Below, one piece after another: positions 15,681 to 23,758 of a stretch of DNA of 59,433 bases. A program made the translations under genes and the position numbers. The notes under the pieces are model-generated. The model did no database searches. It was not told the origin of the DNA and was given only the letters and a program-made list of their open reading frames with translations. This DNA is from an uncultured Porphyromonadaceae bacterium (GTDB lineage: Bacteria > Bacteroidota > Bacteroidia > Bacteroidales > Muribaculaceae): the NCBI GenBank assembly GCA_947177685.1, contig CAMWVE010000014.1, positions 1-59,433 of the forward strand, in the 5' to 3' direction. Every line of letters begins with the position of its first letter. Position 1 is the first letter of the stretch.

Positions 15681-18600
15681 TCATTTAGCGATGTTTGGCA
15701 TCAGCACTTCTTCAAAGAACTTCTTGCCTTCGAGGATGATGAAGGGGGTAACAAAGTTGAACGGTTCGGTGGGATTGTTTCTGCGGAGAGTCTGCGCATT
15801 GCGATACTCAGGCAGGTTAATCACATAGCCGGCTATGTTCATGTTGTTGAAGGCGTTGATGAAGTCGTTCTTGGAGAGGCTGAGGGCGAACAGCGAGTTG
15901 GCAGTGTGGTGATACTGACCGCAGAACGATGCGAACTGCGGACACTTGATGTGACCGAGGCTGTCGCTGTTCCAGATGAAGTTGGTGTTGAAGTCAGCCA
16001 TCATTTCAGGGGTGAGACGATGGTTGAAGGGGAGTGACTCGTAGTTCATCGAGGGATCGAGACGTGCGAAGCCGTCCTCGCCGATGATTTCCACAGCGCG
16101 GTTGTCAGTGGGTATGCAGAGCTGCGTGTTGGAGCAAGCCAGACCTTTCGATACTTCAAATTTCACCTGATTGTTGACGGTGCCGGTGAGGTTGATGGTG
16201 GGCCATCCGCCGAGAATCTGCTGTGCTTTTTCAAGACCGCCGAGACCGAGGATGAACATGTCCATGTAATACTCATTTGCTGCGTCGTGGTTGGTTGTGC
16301 TCCACCATTCGAACAGGCGTGCGCCCTTGCCGGCAAACACAATGTTCGCTTTCGGAAGCTGACCGGGTGCGAGCATTCCTTCACCGCTGTTGACCAGCTG
16401 CTGCGCCAGTTTTGAGGTTATCTGACCGGCATAGAACATGATCATACCTGTCACATAGAGGTTTACGCACATCAGTTCCTGACAGTTCGCAACCAGTTCG
16501 CGGTAGAAGTCGAGTAGCTGATGGGGTTTCAGACGGTCAACTATCTGCTCGAAGTAGAAGGGCGCGGTGTCCTTTGAGAAACGGCTGTTCTGACCTGCCG
16601 ACAGACCTTCGATGTGGAGGTTGAAGCGGTTGCAGGTAGAGAGGAGCACCTGACGGAAGTTGGGTGAGTATTTGGTTGCCTGAGCCACCATCTGAGCTGC
16701 GAAACGTATGGAGTTCTGCTTGATCATGGTCAGCGACTGACCTGCGGACCGGAGCTGGCAAACGGCGGTGATGTCGGTTGTCGAGCCACCGATGTCGAAG
16801 CAGAGGGTGATGGTGTCGTTGGCAAATACGTTGGGGTTGCTTGTAGAGATGTAGTTCGCAACGGCGCAAGCTTCAGGCAGAGCGTAGTTCGCACCGATTT
16901 CAGACAGAACCTTGGGATTGTATGAGATGCGTTCGTCGTCGTTCTCCTTAAACCATGTTGCACCTACGGTAGGACGGGGTGCTGTGGGGTTCTTGTCGCC
17001 CCATCCGGTGTTTACGCGGGCAGGCTGCGGTGCAGGCTGAGCGCCGGGTTTGCTGCCCCAGCCCTGTGCGGCAGGAGCGGCGGCAGGCTGAGGTGCGGGT
17101 TGAGGAGCAGGTGTGCTGCTTCCCATTCCGAAATAGTCATGTTCAACCGGATTGGGTGTGCCGGGGTTGACAGGACGTTGCGACTGTTCGGTTGAGGGGC
17201 GGGGCTGCACTTTGCCGATAACCGGATTGTAGAGCGAAACGTTCAGCTCATAGTAGTGACCGGTGTCCTTGTTGAGGACGGGGTGCAGGGTGCGCAGTGA
17301 ATCCCAGATGCTCTGATACTGCAGACAGAGGTTGTTGCTCATCGATGAGGGGTAAGACCAGCAGAGCGATGTGGGAACCATGTTCTTGCGGAACAGCTGT
17401 GCATAGATCTGGAGCATGAGAGTGCGGAGGAAAGCTTTCTTGTGAGCTTTGTCCTCGCCGGAGTCTGTCCATTTCATGTCGGAAATCAGCTGAACGGTGC
17501 CGCAACCGTCGAACTTGACATTGATTCTGCCCCCTTCGATGCTCTCCACAGGGAGATTCTTTACGAAGCAGGGGAAACCGCCGAGCACCTCGGTTCCGTA
17601 CATCTCATCCATGGTGATGGTGTCGGAGTTGCGTTTCATGCGGTTGGTGTCATGAATGGTGAGTATGCTCTTGATTTCGTTTGATTCAAGTTCGGTGTTG
17701 GGGAAGAAGAAGAGCTGGTTGGGGGTGGCTGCGAAAGGACTGGGCTTGTTGTTGCCGAACAGCGACACACGCATGTTGTTGAATGTGAACCCTTCAGCCT
17801 GCGCGTTTACGCCGTGGGGATCGTAGTAGGCTACCGAGGTGTTGGTCGAACCGAAGTCAATGCCGAGGTTAACCTTTGTAAGCGTGGGATCGTAGCGGAG
17901 CTGGTCCTCGGGGAACGACGTGTTTTTGTCAGTGGTGTAGCGGATGAAGAGAAAACCGCCGGGCTTGTTGGAGTTTGTGCGGAGTTCAACCCCTTTAAAG
18001 GGCTGGTTGCTCTCGTAAATCTCGTATTTATAGCTCTTGTCGGCGATGCGGCTGTCAGCTACAACGTGGAGTTTTGCTTCTATAAGTTCGTTGTCAGAAT
18101 TGATTTCGCCGCTTTCGGCAATGCGGATGGGGTTGCCGTCGGTGTCAGTGATGATGGGGAACTCGGCGTCATTGCGGTTACCTACGAAGGGGAAAGCGCG
18201 GTAAGGATAGTTGTAGTCCTCAACGTTGTGGGGGAGTTCCGAGAAGAGGAAGTAGCGGTCCCACTGCTTAGAGATGAAGTTGGGCCAGATGAGAATATCC
18301 TTGCAGCGGATGATGTTGTTGTTCTGGATGGTGTAGGCACGTTCAATGATGGTGTAGTTGCCTGTTTCGCTCATTTCCAGATGCAGAGTCACGCGGAGAT
18401 TGTTTTCGGTGGCTTCGGGATTATACTGGGCAATGATTTTCGAGTGCACTGCTGAGTCGGTGCCATCGGTTTTCACTGTCATGCCTATGTTTTTGCCGAA
18501 TGCGTTCAGACCCACGAGACTGTAGGGGAGAGCGAAATAGGCATGCTCGTCGCTGCCGAGAATGTCGGCGCGCATGACATAGACCGGGAGGGTTGCTTCC

Positions 18601-19658
18601 ATATCCTCATCAATGTCGAGGCGTGCAATCTTGCTGTCCTCGGGAAGCAGAAGCTCCTGCGGATCAACGGCAATTGCGTTGTCGAAATCTTCGAAGCGGC
18701 AGACGCCGTCAGCCATGTAGATCTTGCTCTGATAGTTGAAGAACATGTTGTAGGGGGCGTTCTCCTGACCTTCGAGAGCGAAGCAGTTAACTGATGGAAC
18801 TACGGCATCTTCGATGTTCCACTGCTGACCTTCAGCATACTCCTTCATTGATTTACGCCAGTCGCTGAGGAAGTTGCGCAGAATGGTGTAGTCACAGGCG
18901 AGTTTGCCATCCTCGTTGAGGGGCGATTTGTGGTAGTAATCCTCTACTTTGCTGAGGTTGCCGATGATGTAGTCTACATAGGCGTAGAGCGAGCGGAGTT
19001 GCTCTTTTTTTATGCCGTTTTTGACGGGGTCGGTGAAGCGGAGGGTCTTGCTGCTGATCCATGTGCGGCTGTTCTGCTCGATAAAATCGCGTGAGAATTC
19101 GTAGCCGATTGATGTGAAGAGCATTGTTTCGGGCGAAGTACCGCCGACAACCTGACCGTCATAGCGGATGACGTCGATGAAAGGAACGTCAGAGAGGGGG
19201 TCACCGATGGTCTGGTTGCACCATTTGGCGCGACCTTCCATGAGCATGTTGCCGAAAGCGCCTTTAGGCTCGTAGAGGTTGAAGCGGGTATCGTTCTCCT
19301 CGCGCGAGTATTTCATGTTGATACGGCGTACGGAGATGATGGCGTGGTCGATGGCTATGGCTGAAATCAAGCCTTTCCATTCGTCCACGATGAGGCTGTA
19401 TGTCTTGCCGAGGTTGCTGTCGTCCTTGACAAGATTGTTGGTTACGGCAGCGATAGCCGAACGGAACATGTTGACACGGGCGAACACGGTGGGGATTCCG
19501 GAAACGACTGCGCCAACGTCAGCTGTCTCGCTGTCGATAGCTGGGGTTTCGATGCTGTTGATGAACTTTTCCTGCTGCTCCAGGAAACGCCATTTATTTA
19601 AATCTGAAGGTGCCTGACAATTTTGTTGAACGTCAATTACCAAAGGTTTTTCTGCCAT
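15681..19658 (-). CDS. Giant actin/Hsp70-fold ATPase with split lobes
   Basis: 1325 residues with no signal peptide, so cytoplasmic. Residues 1-590 match no family I recognise. From about 597 an actin/Hsp70 ATPase begins: phosphate-1 motif VNLGIDFGSTNTSVAYYD (Gly599), phosphate-2 motif LCFDIGGSTTDITAVC (Asp955), and adenosine motif NIVFAGKGARLFEWW (about 1107-1120). The two lobes are separated by a low-complexity Pro/Gln/Ala/Trp-Gly linker at about 843-900 (APQPAPQPAAAPAAQGWG, VNTGWGDKNPTAPRP). The length far exceeds DnaK (about 640) or MreB (about 340); very large actin-like proteins of the SrfB type are the nearest comparison I can name, without clear homology. It starts 19 bases after the tubulin-like gene and is surely co-expressed with it. 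It probably forms ATP-dependent assemblies or acts as an ATP-driven remodeller. Confidence 0.75.
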   Translation of the reverse strand: MAEKPLVIDVQQNCQAPSDLNKWRFLEQQEKFINSIETPAIDSETADVGAVVSGIPTVFARVNMFRSAIAAVTNNLVKDDSNLGKTYSLIVDEWKGLISAIAIDHAIISVRRINMKYSREENDTRFNLYEPKGAFGNMLMEGRAKWCNQTIGDPLSDVPFIDVIRYDGQVVGGTSPETMLFTSIGYEFSRDFIEQNSRTWISSKTLRFTDPVKNGIKKEQLRSLYAYVDYIIGNLSKVEDYYHKSPLNEDGKLACDYTILRNFLSDWRKSMKEYAEGQQWNIEDAVVPSVNCFALEGQENAPYNMFFNYQSKIYMADGVCRFEDFDNAIAVDPQELLLPEDSKIARLDIDEDMEATLPVYVMRADILGSDEHAYFALPYSLVGLNAFGKNIGMTVKTDGTDSAVHSKIIAQYNPEATENNLRVTLHLEMSETGNYTIIERAYTIQNNNIIRCKDILIWPNFISKQWDRYFLFSELPHNVEDYNYPYRAFPFVGNRNDAEFPIITDTDGNPIRIAESGEINSDNELIEAKLHVVADSRIADKSYKYEIYESNQPFKGVELRTNSNKPGGFLFIRYTTDKNTSFPEDQLRYDPTLTKVNLGIDFGSTNTSVAYYDPHGVNAQAEGFTFNNMRVSLFGNNKPSPFAATPNQLFFFPNTELESNEIKSILTIHDTNRMKRNSDTITMDEMYGTEVLGGFPCFVKNLPVESIEGGRINVKFDGCGTVQLISDMKWTDSGEDKAHKKAFLRTLMLQIYAQLFRKNMVPTSLCWSYPSSMSNNLCLQYQSIWDSLRTLHPVLNKDTGHYYELNVSLYNPVIGKVQPRPSTEQSQRPVNPGTPNPVEHDYFGMGSSTPAPQPAPQPAAAPAAQGWGSKPGAQPAPQPARVNTGWGDKNPTAPRPTVGATWFKENDDERISYNPKVLSEIGANYALPEACAVANYISTSNPNVFANDTITLCFDIGGSTTDITAVCQLRSAGQSLTMIKQNSIRFAAQMVAQATKYSPNFRQVLLSTCNRFNLHIEGLSAGQNSRFSKDTAPFYFEQIVDRLKPHQLLDFYRELVANCQELMCVNLYVTGMIMFYAGQITSKLAQQLVNSGEGMLAPGQLPKANIVFAGKGARLFEWWSTTNHDAANEYYMDMFILGLGGLEKAQQILGGWPTINLTGTVNNQVKFEVSKGLACSNTQLCIPTDNRAVEIIGEDGFARLDPSMNYESLPFNHRLTPEMMADFNTNFIWNSDSLGHIKCPQFASFCGQYHHTANSLFALSLSKNDFINAFNNMNIAGYVINLPEYRNAQTLRRNNPTEPFNFVTPFIILEGKKFFEEVLMPNIAK

Positions 19659-19677
19659 TCTTGTGGAGTTTTAGGAG

Positions 19678-21351
19678 TTAGTTGAATTTGTGAGCTTTGC
19701 GGATGCCGGCATAGAGGAAGCCGAGGAACTGGTCCATTTCAGAGGTTCCACCCACTCCGGAGTTCACGGAGATGTTGTTCTTGATGGAGTCGATGAACTT
19801 GTTGTACTGGCTGCTGCCACCTTCCCAGTTTTTGTTGGCGTTGTCACCGTCGAAAATGTTGCCGGGGGTCATTGCCATATTGCTGTATTGCGAGGGTGAG
19901 CTGATGAAGGCTTCGTTGCGGAAAATGAACTTGCCACCGTCAACCGAGTGGCGAATCTGATAGAGCCATCCGGGCATCAGTTCTTTCTTGCCGTTATCGG
20001 AGTAGCGGAACGAGAAGTTGCGGAGGAAATTCTCGATTTTGGTAAGGTGAGCGGTGTCGATTTTCACGAAAGGCACTTCGTTCTTCGAGCCTTCTTTCAG
20101 ACGCTGGATGAGACCTCTCAGACCATAATATTTATTAGATGTGTTGAGGGCATGTGCGGCATCGTGCGATACGAGGACAAGGTTCGAGAGCGAGAACATC
20201 TGCGCCATCTTCTCGAAGAAGGGGTTGTGGGGATTGTCGGTTTTGTAGAAGCTCTCTGCTGAGAATTTGAGGAAGTGACCGTCGTCAGTCTGCTCAACGG
20301 TGCGGTAGTAGCAGGGCATGTTGTCCTCGTTGGTGTTGACGGGGAGTTCCTTCTGAGTGAAGAAGTCGTAGGCTGCCATTGCTGACATGAGTTCTACCAC
20401 ATGGCAGGGGTTTTTCTGCTCTCCGCCACCGGTGAGGAGTTTGCCTTCGCTGATGTCGCGACGCATTGCCTGAGGCCAGCCGATGTGATAGAGTCGGCGG
20501 TAGTATGCCTTCACTGTGGGGTCCTTGCGGTAGAAGTCGAGGGCTGCCTGTGAGTTGAGCGCGAAGTTGCGTGAGTCGGCAACTACGCGTTCCTCGGTGA
20601 TCTGTGTGTTGTTGGGCGAGCGGAAGCTGAAGTAGTCGGTCAGCAGTGCGGCGCCGAATTTCACGTTGTCGGGGTCGAGGGTGTTGGTGCCGTTGGAGAT
20701 GATTCTGACAGCTTCGTTGAGTGCGCGGGGCACCACGGGAATGGAGCTTGCGCCTGTTCCGCCGAACACCGAGCCGAAGATGAACACGCGTGCGTTTGCA
20801 CCTGCGGCGAGCAGCTTGTCAACGAATTCCTTGAGGGCTTTTTCCTGCGGAAGTATGTTGTCGTCGCCTTTGGTGTAGGCGTTGCGGGCTGCTTCCACAA
20901 TGCCGGTGTACATGAGCATGCTGCCCAGATGGGTCTGTGCGCGGTAGCCGTGCGAGAGGTTGAAGTTCTGCACAGTTTCCTTGTCGAGAAAAAGGTCGGC
21001 AAGATCCTGATTGTCAATATCATCATCGCTGATGTTGGCAAGATTGCGATAAGAAACGCGGTTGCCTGAATAGTCAGTGGCGAATTTGTAGAGATTGAGT
21101 TTTGCAGTGAAGAAAGAGTCTTTTGTAGCCACACCGCCGTTGGTCTGACCGGTGGTGGCTGACTTGATTTCGTTATAAAGGGCGATGAGGTTCTCGGTGC
21201 GGTCCTTGTTACCGTTGCCGGTGTCGGTGTCAATGGTCAGGATGTTGATTTCCTGACCGTCAAACATGCCCATGGCGCACAGGTGGACGAATGATTCCAG
21301 ACAGCGCATGCCTGTTCCACCGATGCCTATTACAAATAGTCTGTCATTCAT
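19678..21351 (-). CDS. Tubulin/FtsZ-like GTPase (Tubulin_2-type)
   Basis: A 557-residue cytoplasmic protein. The N-terminus LFVIGIGGTGMRCLESF is the Rossmann-type first loop of the tubulin-like family, followed by NILTIDTDTGNGNKDR (second strand, 'D.D'). VFIFGSVFGGTGASSIPVV at about residues 190-208 carries GGTGAS at the position of the tubulin signature GGGTG(S/T)G, the phosphate-binding T4 loop, with the first Gly replaced by Phe. The C-terminal 200 residues are unassigned. Proteins of this kind form a tubulin-superfamily branch distinct from FtsZ. From memory, Makarova and Koonin (2010) predicted such FtsZ-like proteins to work with vWA-domain and OmpA-family proteins in membrane remodelling. 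It is flanked by a membrane protein gene and an actin-fold gene, with gaps of about 20 bases, in one operon. Confidence 0.82.
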   Translation of the reverse strand: MNDRLFVIGIGGTGMRCLESFVHLCAMGMFDGQEINILTIDTDTGNGNKDRTENLIALYNEIKSATTGQTNGGVATKDSFFTAKLNLYKFATDYSGNRVSYRNLANISDDDIDNQDLADLFLDKETVQNFNLSHGYRAQTHLGSMLMYTGIVEAARNAYTKGDDNILPQEKALKEFVDKLLAAGANARVFIFGSVFGGTGASSIPVVPRALNEAVRIISNGTNTLDPDNVKFGAALLTDYFSFRSPNNTQITEERVVADSRNFALNSQAALDFYRKDPTVKAYYRRLYHIGWPQAMRRDISEGKLLTGGGEQKNPCHVVELMSAMAAYDFFTQKELPVNTNEDNMPCYYRTVEQTDDGHFLKFSAESFYKTDNPHNPFFEKMAQMFSLSNLVLVSHDAAHALNTSNKYYGLRGLIQRLKEGSKNEVPFVKIDTAHLTKIENFLRNFSFRYSDNGKKELMPGWLYQIRHSVDGGKFIFRNEAFISSPSQYSNMAMTPGNIFDGDNANKNWEGGSSQYNKFIDSIKNNISVNSGVGGTSEMDQFLGFLYAGIRKAHKFN

Positions 21352-21372
21352 GATTAATCGAGGTATATGGGA

Positions 21373-21840
21373 TTAGAACCAAGAGCCGAGTTTCGATGAT
21401 TTGAAAGCTTTGCTCAGAATGAAGCCGATGATTACGAATACGAAGAATGATACGATGGCAATTATGGAGATGTTGGTGAGCAGTTCGGTGAATTTCTCGG
21501 CGATGCTCTGACCTTTGGGAACAATGTAGGTTTCACCAAAGATTTCTTCGCTGTAAACGTGGCAGGTGAAGATATTTGTCACGAATGCACAGATGGGAGT
21601 TGCCACTGCGAAAATCCAGAAGAGGATTTTGCGGGTTGTATTGTCAGTACCGCTGGGGCGGAAAGGAACACTCATTGAGGAGAAAATGGTTATGAGCAGA
21701 AGAACCACCAGAACAATGGCTGCCCACATGATGGGGAAAGTTATGCCGGGGATGGCAACTTTGGCTTCCAGCGCGTTGTTGGCATGAGAAGCTGCACGGT
21801 GTGCATGAGGTGCAATGAAAGTTAAGAAGTTGATTAACAT
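21373..21840 (-). CDS. Three-TM membrane protein of the tubulin-like operon
   Basis: A 155-residue integral membrane protein. Hydrophobic helices are seen at about residues 33-55 (PIMWAAIVLVVLLLITIF), 70-93 (ILFWIFAVATPICAFVTNIF) and 122-145 (ISIIAIVSFFVFVIIGFIL). A basic tail (KAFKSSKLGSWF) ends the protein. An external loop (CHVYSEEIFGETYIVPKG) lies between the second and third helices. No family is recognised. Its place between the vWA-like lipoprotein gene and the tubulin-like gene, with gaps of 57 and 21 bases, suggests that it anchors or couples the cytoplasmic filament-type proteins to the envelope component; this is inference. Confidence 0.7.
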   Translation of the reverse strand: MLINFLTFIAPHAHRAASHANNALEAKVAIPGITFPIMWAAIVLVVLLLITIFSSMSVPFRPSGTDNTTRKILFWIFAVATPICAFVTNIFTCHVYSEEIFGETYIVPKGQSIAEKFTELLTNISIIAIVSFFVFVIIGFILSKAFKSSKLGSWF

Positions 21841-21897
21841 GGTTTTATGTATTTTGATGGTTTATGTATTAATTCAATATTATTTGGTGTGGTGAGG

Positions 21898-23520
21898 TTA
21901 ATCGTCAGCTTCCTCTGACTGTTCGTAGTATTTGAACTGAGCGGGGAGAGCCTGAAGAATACTTTTCCTTATGTCTTTGGTATATTCGGTGGGGTCAATA
22001 GTGCCGGTGGGTGAGATGTAGTAAGTATAAAGCACTTTGCCTTTGGGACTTACCTCGTGAAGAGCGAGGCGAATTGACTCCGAGAGGTTGTCGTAGTCAC
22101 CCCATTTGAACAGGTCGTTGAGTTTGTCATCCTTGAGGTGTTCCACATCCTTGATAATAATGTCAACGCGAATCAGGTCATCTGCATCAAATGATTTTGT
22201 GTCGCCGGTGAGAACCACTTCTTCAGCTTCAGAATCAAAGTCGGGGCTGAATGTGAAACCGATTTCACGGAATCCTTCGTGGGTCTTACCGCCGTTCTTC
22301 TCATAACCTTTGATGGCTTTGGTAGGTTCGTCAACCAGAATGAAAAGGTCATGTATCTTATTGAACGGTTGGGGAATATACTCAAATTCAGATTTGAGAA
22401 CTCCATCCGGAAGATAGTAGGGGTCATCCTTTTTCATTGTGGGCTTTTCCTTGATGGCTGTAAGGTGGTTGTCAAATGACTCATAGTCATTCTGAACGGA
22501 GTAGACGTTCATGCCGAGTTCCACTTCGTCGTACGGGAGGTCATCGGTGCTGATGAACAGATTCTGCACTATATAGCGGAACACTGTGGGAGGATAGTCC
22601 TTTTCGGCATCGATGGTGCGCAGGGCTGCATCGCGTGTTACAGCCTGATATGATTCCTGCAGGGGATAATATTCAGAACGGAACTGATCCATTTTCACGA
22701 AATGGTTGGGGTCTTTGGGATCCTCGCATACCCAAGTGACTTCGTCGTTGCCGTTTTCATCGTGGAAGTTGCCGCCGCGAGTGGCAGAGGGATAGTCAGT
22801 GATGATTTTGTAGTTGTTGTTACCCATGGTGAAAGTGCGGTAGTTGACAGTTTTACCGTCAAGACCGGCACGGATTTTCTCCATAAGTTTACCCTCCTTG
22901 CCGTCGAAAACGGTGTAGAACAGTTTTTTGTCCTTTCCTTTTTCCTTGTAATCGACAACGTAGAAGGTTATGTCGTAGCCGCGTTTTAGCCAATCGATGA
23001 AATACTGCTTGGCGTAGGCACCCTTGAAGATTTTTTCGCCGTCATATTCCTCATAGTCGGTAACCAAAAGCGCGGGTTTGTTCTGATCGATAATCTGCTG
23101 AAGCGCCTTGCGGATAGGAGCTGCCTGCTGCTCATAGTTTTTCGGGTTCATGATGTCCTGAAAAATCTGCTCGGAGTCGCCGGTCATCGGTTTCATTTCG
23201 TGGTTTCCGAGAGAGTAGAACTCGGTTTCAGGCGTAGTCACTGCATTGACAATGTTGTGGAGATTGTCTTTGCTTACGGGATCGGCATAAGCCATGTTCA
23301 CGCCATCGGAGAAATCGAAATATGCAGCATAGCCTTTTGCAAGCGGAGCAACTTCAAGAGTGTCGCGAGCTTCCATGTAGCGGACAATATATTCCGTGTC
23401 GGGCGCCGGTTTCACATAATCATCCTCGGGAGGATCACAACCTTCCAAAAAAGTAATTGCAGTGCCTAATCCGATGAGGACTACTGTTCCGAGTGCTAAG
23501 TTCAGGAATTTCTTGTTCAT
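21898..23520 (-). CDS. vWA-like lipoprotein, first gene of the tubulin/actin-like operon
   Basis: 540 residues from the ATG at 23520 (a TTG three codons upstream is less likely). The signal peptide MNKKFLNLALGTVVLIGLGT ends FLEGC; C28 is followed by DPPEDD, so a lipoprotein with an acidic start. YAAYFDFSDGVNMAY at residues 64-78 resembles the first strand and DxSxS MIDAS loop of von Willebrand A domains (Asp69, Ser71, with Asp/Gly instead of the second Ser). PALLVTDYEEYDG (Asp155) resembles the later vWA strand carrying the third MIDAS acid, preceded by a helix PIRKALQQIIDQNK. The rest, with SPDFDSEAEEVVLTG, is unassigned. The vWA call is a structural guess from motif order. Being first behind the promoter at 23602-23633, it probably is the envelope-side component. 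Confidence 0.6.
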   Translation of the reverse strand: MNKKFLNLALGTVVLIGLGTAITFLEGCDPPEDDYVKPAPDTEYIVRYMEARDTLEVAPLAKGYAAYFDFSDGVNMAYADPVSKDNLHNIVNAVTTPETEFYSLGNHEMKPMTGDSEQIFQDIMNPKNYEQQAAPIRKALQQIIDQNKPALLVTDYEEYDGEKIFKGAYAKQYFIDWLKRGYDITFYVVDYKEKGKDKKLFYTVFDGKEGKLMEKIRAGLDGKTVNYRTFTMGNNNYKIITDYPSATRGGNFHDENGNDEVTWVCEDPKDPNHFVKMDQFRSEYYPLQESYQAVTRDAALRTIDAEKDYPPTVFRYIVQNLFISTDDLPYDEVELGMNVYSVQNDYESFDNHLTAIKEKPTMKKDDPYYLPDGVLKSEFEYIPQPFNKIHDLFILVDEPTKAIKGYEKNGGKTHEGFREIGFTFSPDFDSEAEEVVLTGDTKSFDADDLIRVDIIIKDVEHLKDDKLNDLFKWGDYDNLSESIRLALHEVSPKGKVLYTYYISPTGTIDPTEYTKDIRKSILQALPAQFKYYEQSEEADD

Positions 23521-23601
23521 GGGTATCAATCAGTAATATGTTGGTTTTTATTAATCTGCAAGAATAGAGGAAGCGAAAAGATACTATTTCACTTCAAAAA
23601 G

Positions 23602-23633
23602 CAAAATTAAACTTTTTTTTCATCATACCCAAG
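23602..23633 (-). promoter_or_regulatory. Promoter of the tubulin/actin-like operon
   Basis: On the minus strand CTTG (23630-23633), 20 nt, TAATTTTG (23602-23609). The -7 box fits TAnnTTTG exactly and the -33 box has one mismatch. It lies 82 bases upstream of the lipoprotein start. No other such signal was found within the gene run down to 10026, although internal promoters cannot be excluded. Confidence 0.6.
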
Positions 23634-23690
23634 TTTTTGATAAATTTATTTTCTGCTAAACATATATATAATAAGTGGCATATAATGAGC

Positions 23691-23732
23691 GGACTCCGGA
23701 GAGCCGACGGTTTTGCCGACTTTCCGGAGTCC
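23691..23732 (-). terminator. Hairpin downstream of the carbohydrate-binding protein gene
   Basis: A perfect 10-bp stem, GGACTCCGGA (23691-23700) with TCCGGAGTCC (23723-23732), and a 22-nt loop, 27 bases after the stop of 23759-25198. No U-run follows on the minus strand, so termination would be Rho-assisted or the structure is a 3'-end stabiliser. Confidence 0.5.
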
Positions 23733-23758
23733 TGTTAAAGTGGTATCCGATGTTCGGA

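Noticed and set aside
17814-18455. 213-codon plus-strand open frame inside the 1325-residue ATPase gene
   Set aside because: Antisense to a gene with clear ATPase motifs; the Val/Gly-rich product is typical of a shadow frame.
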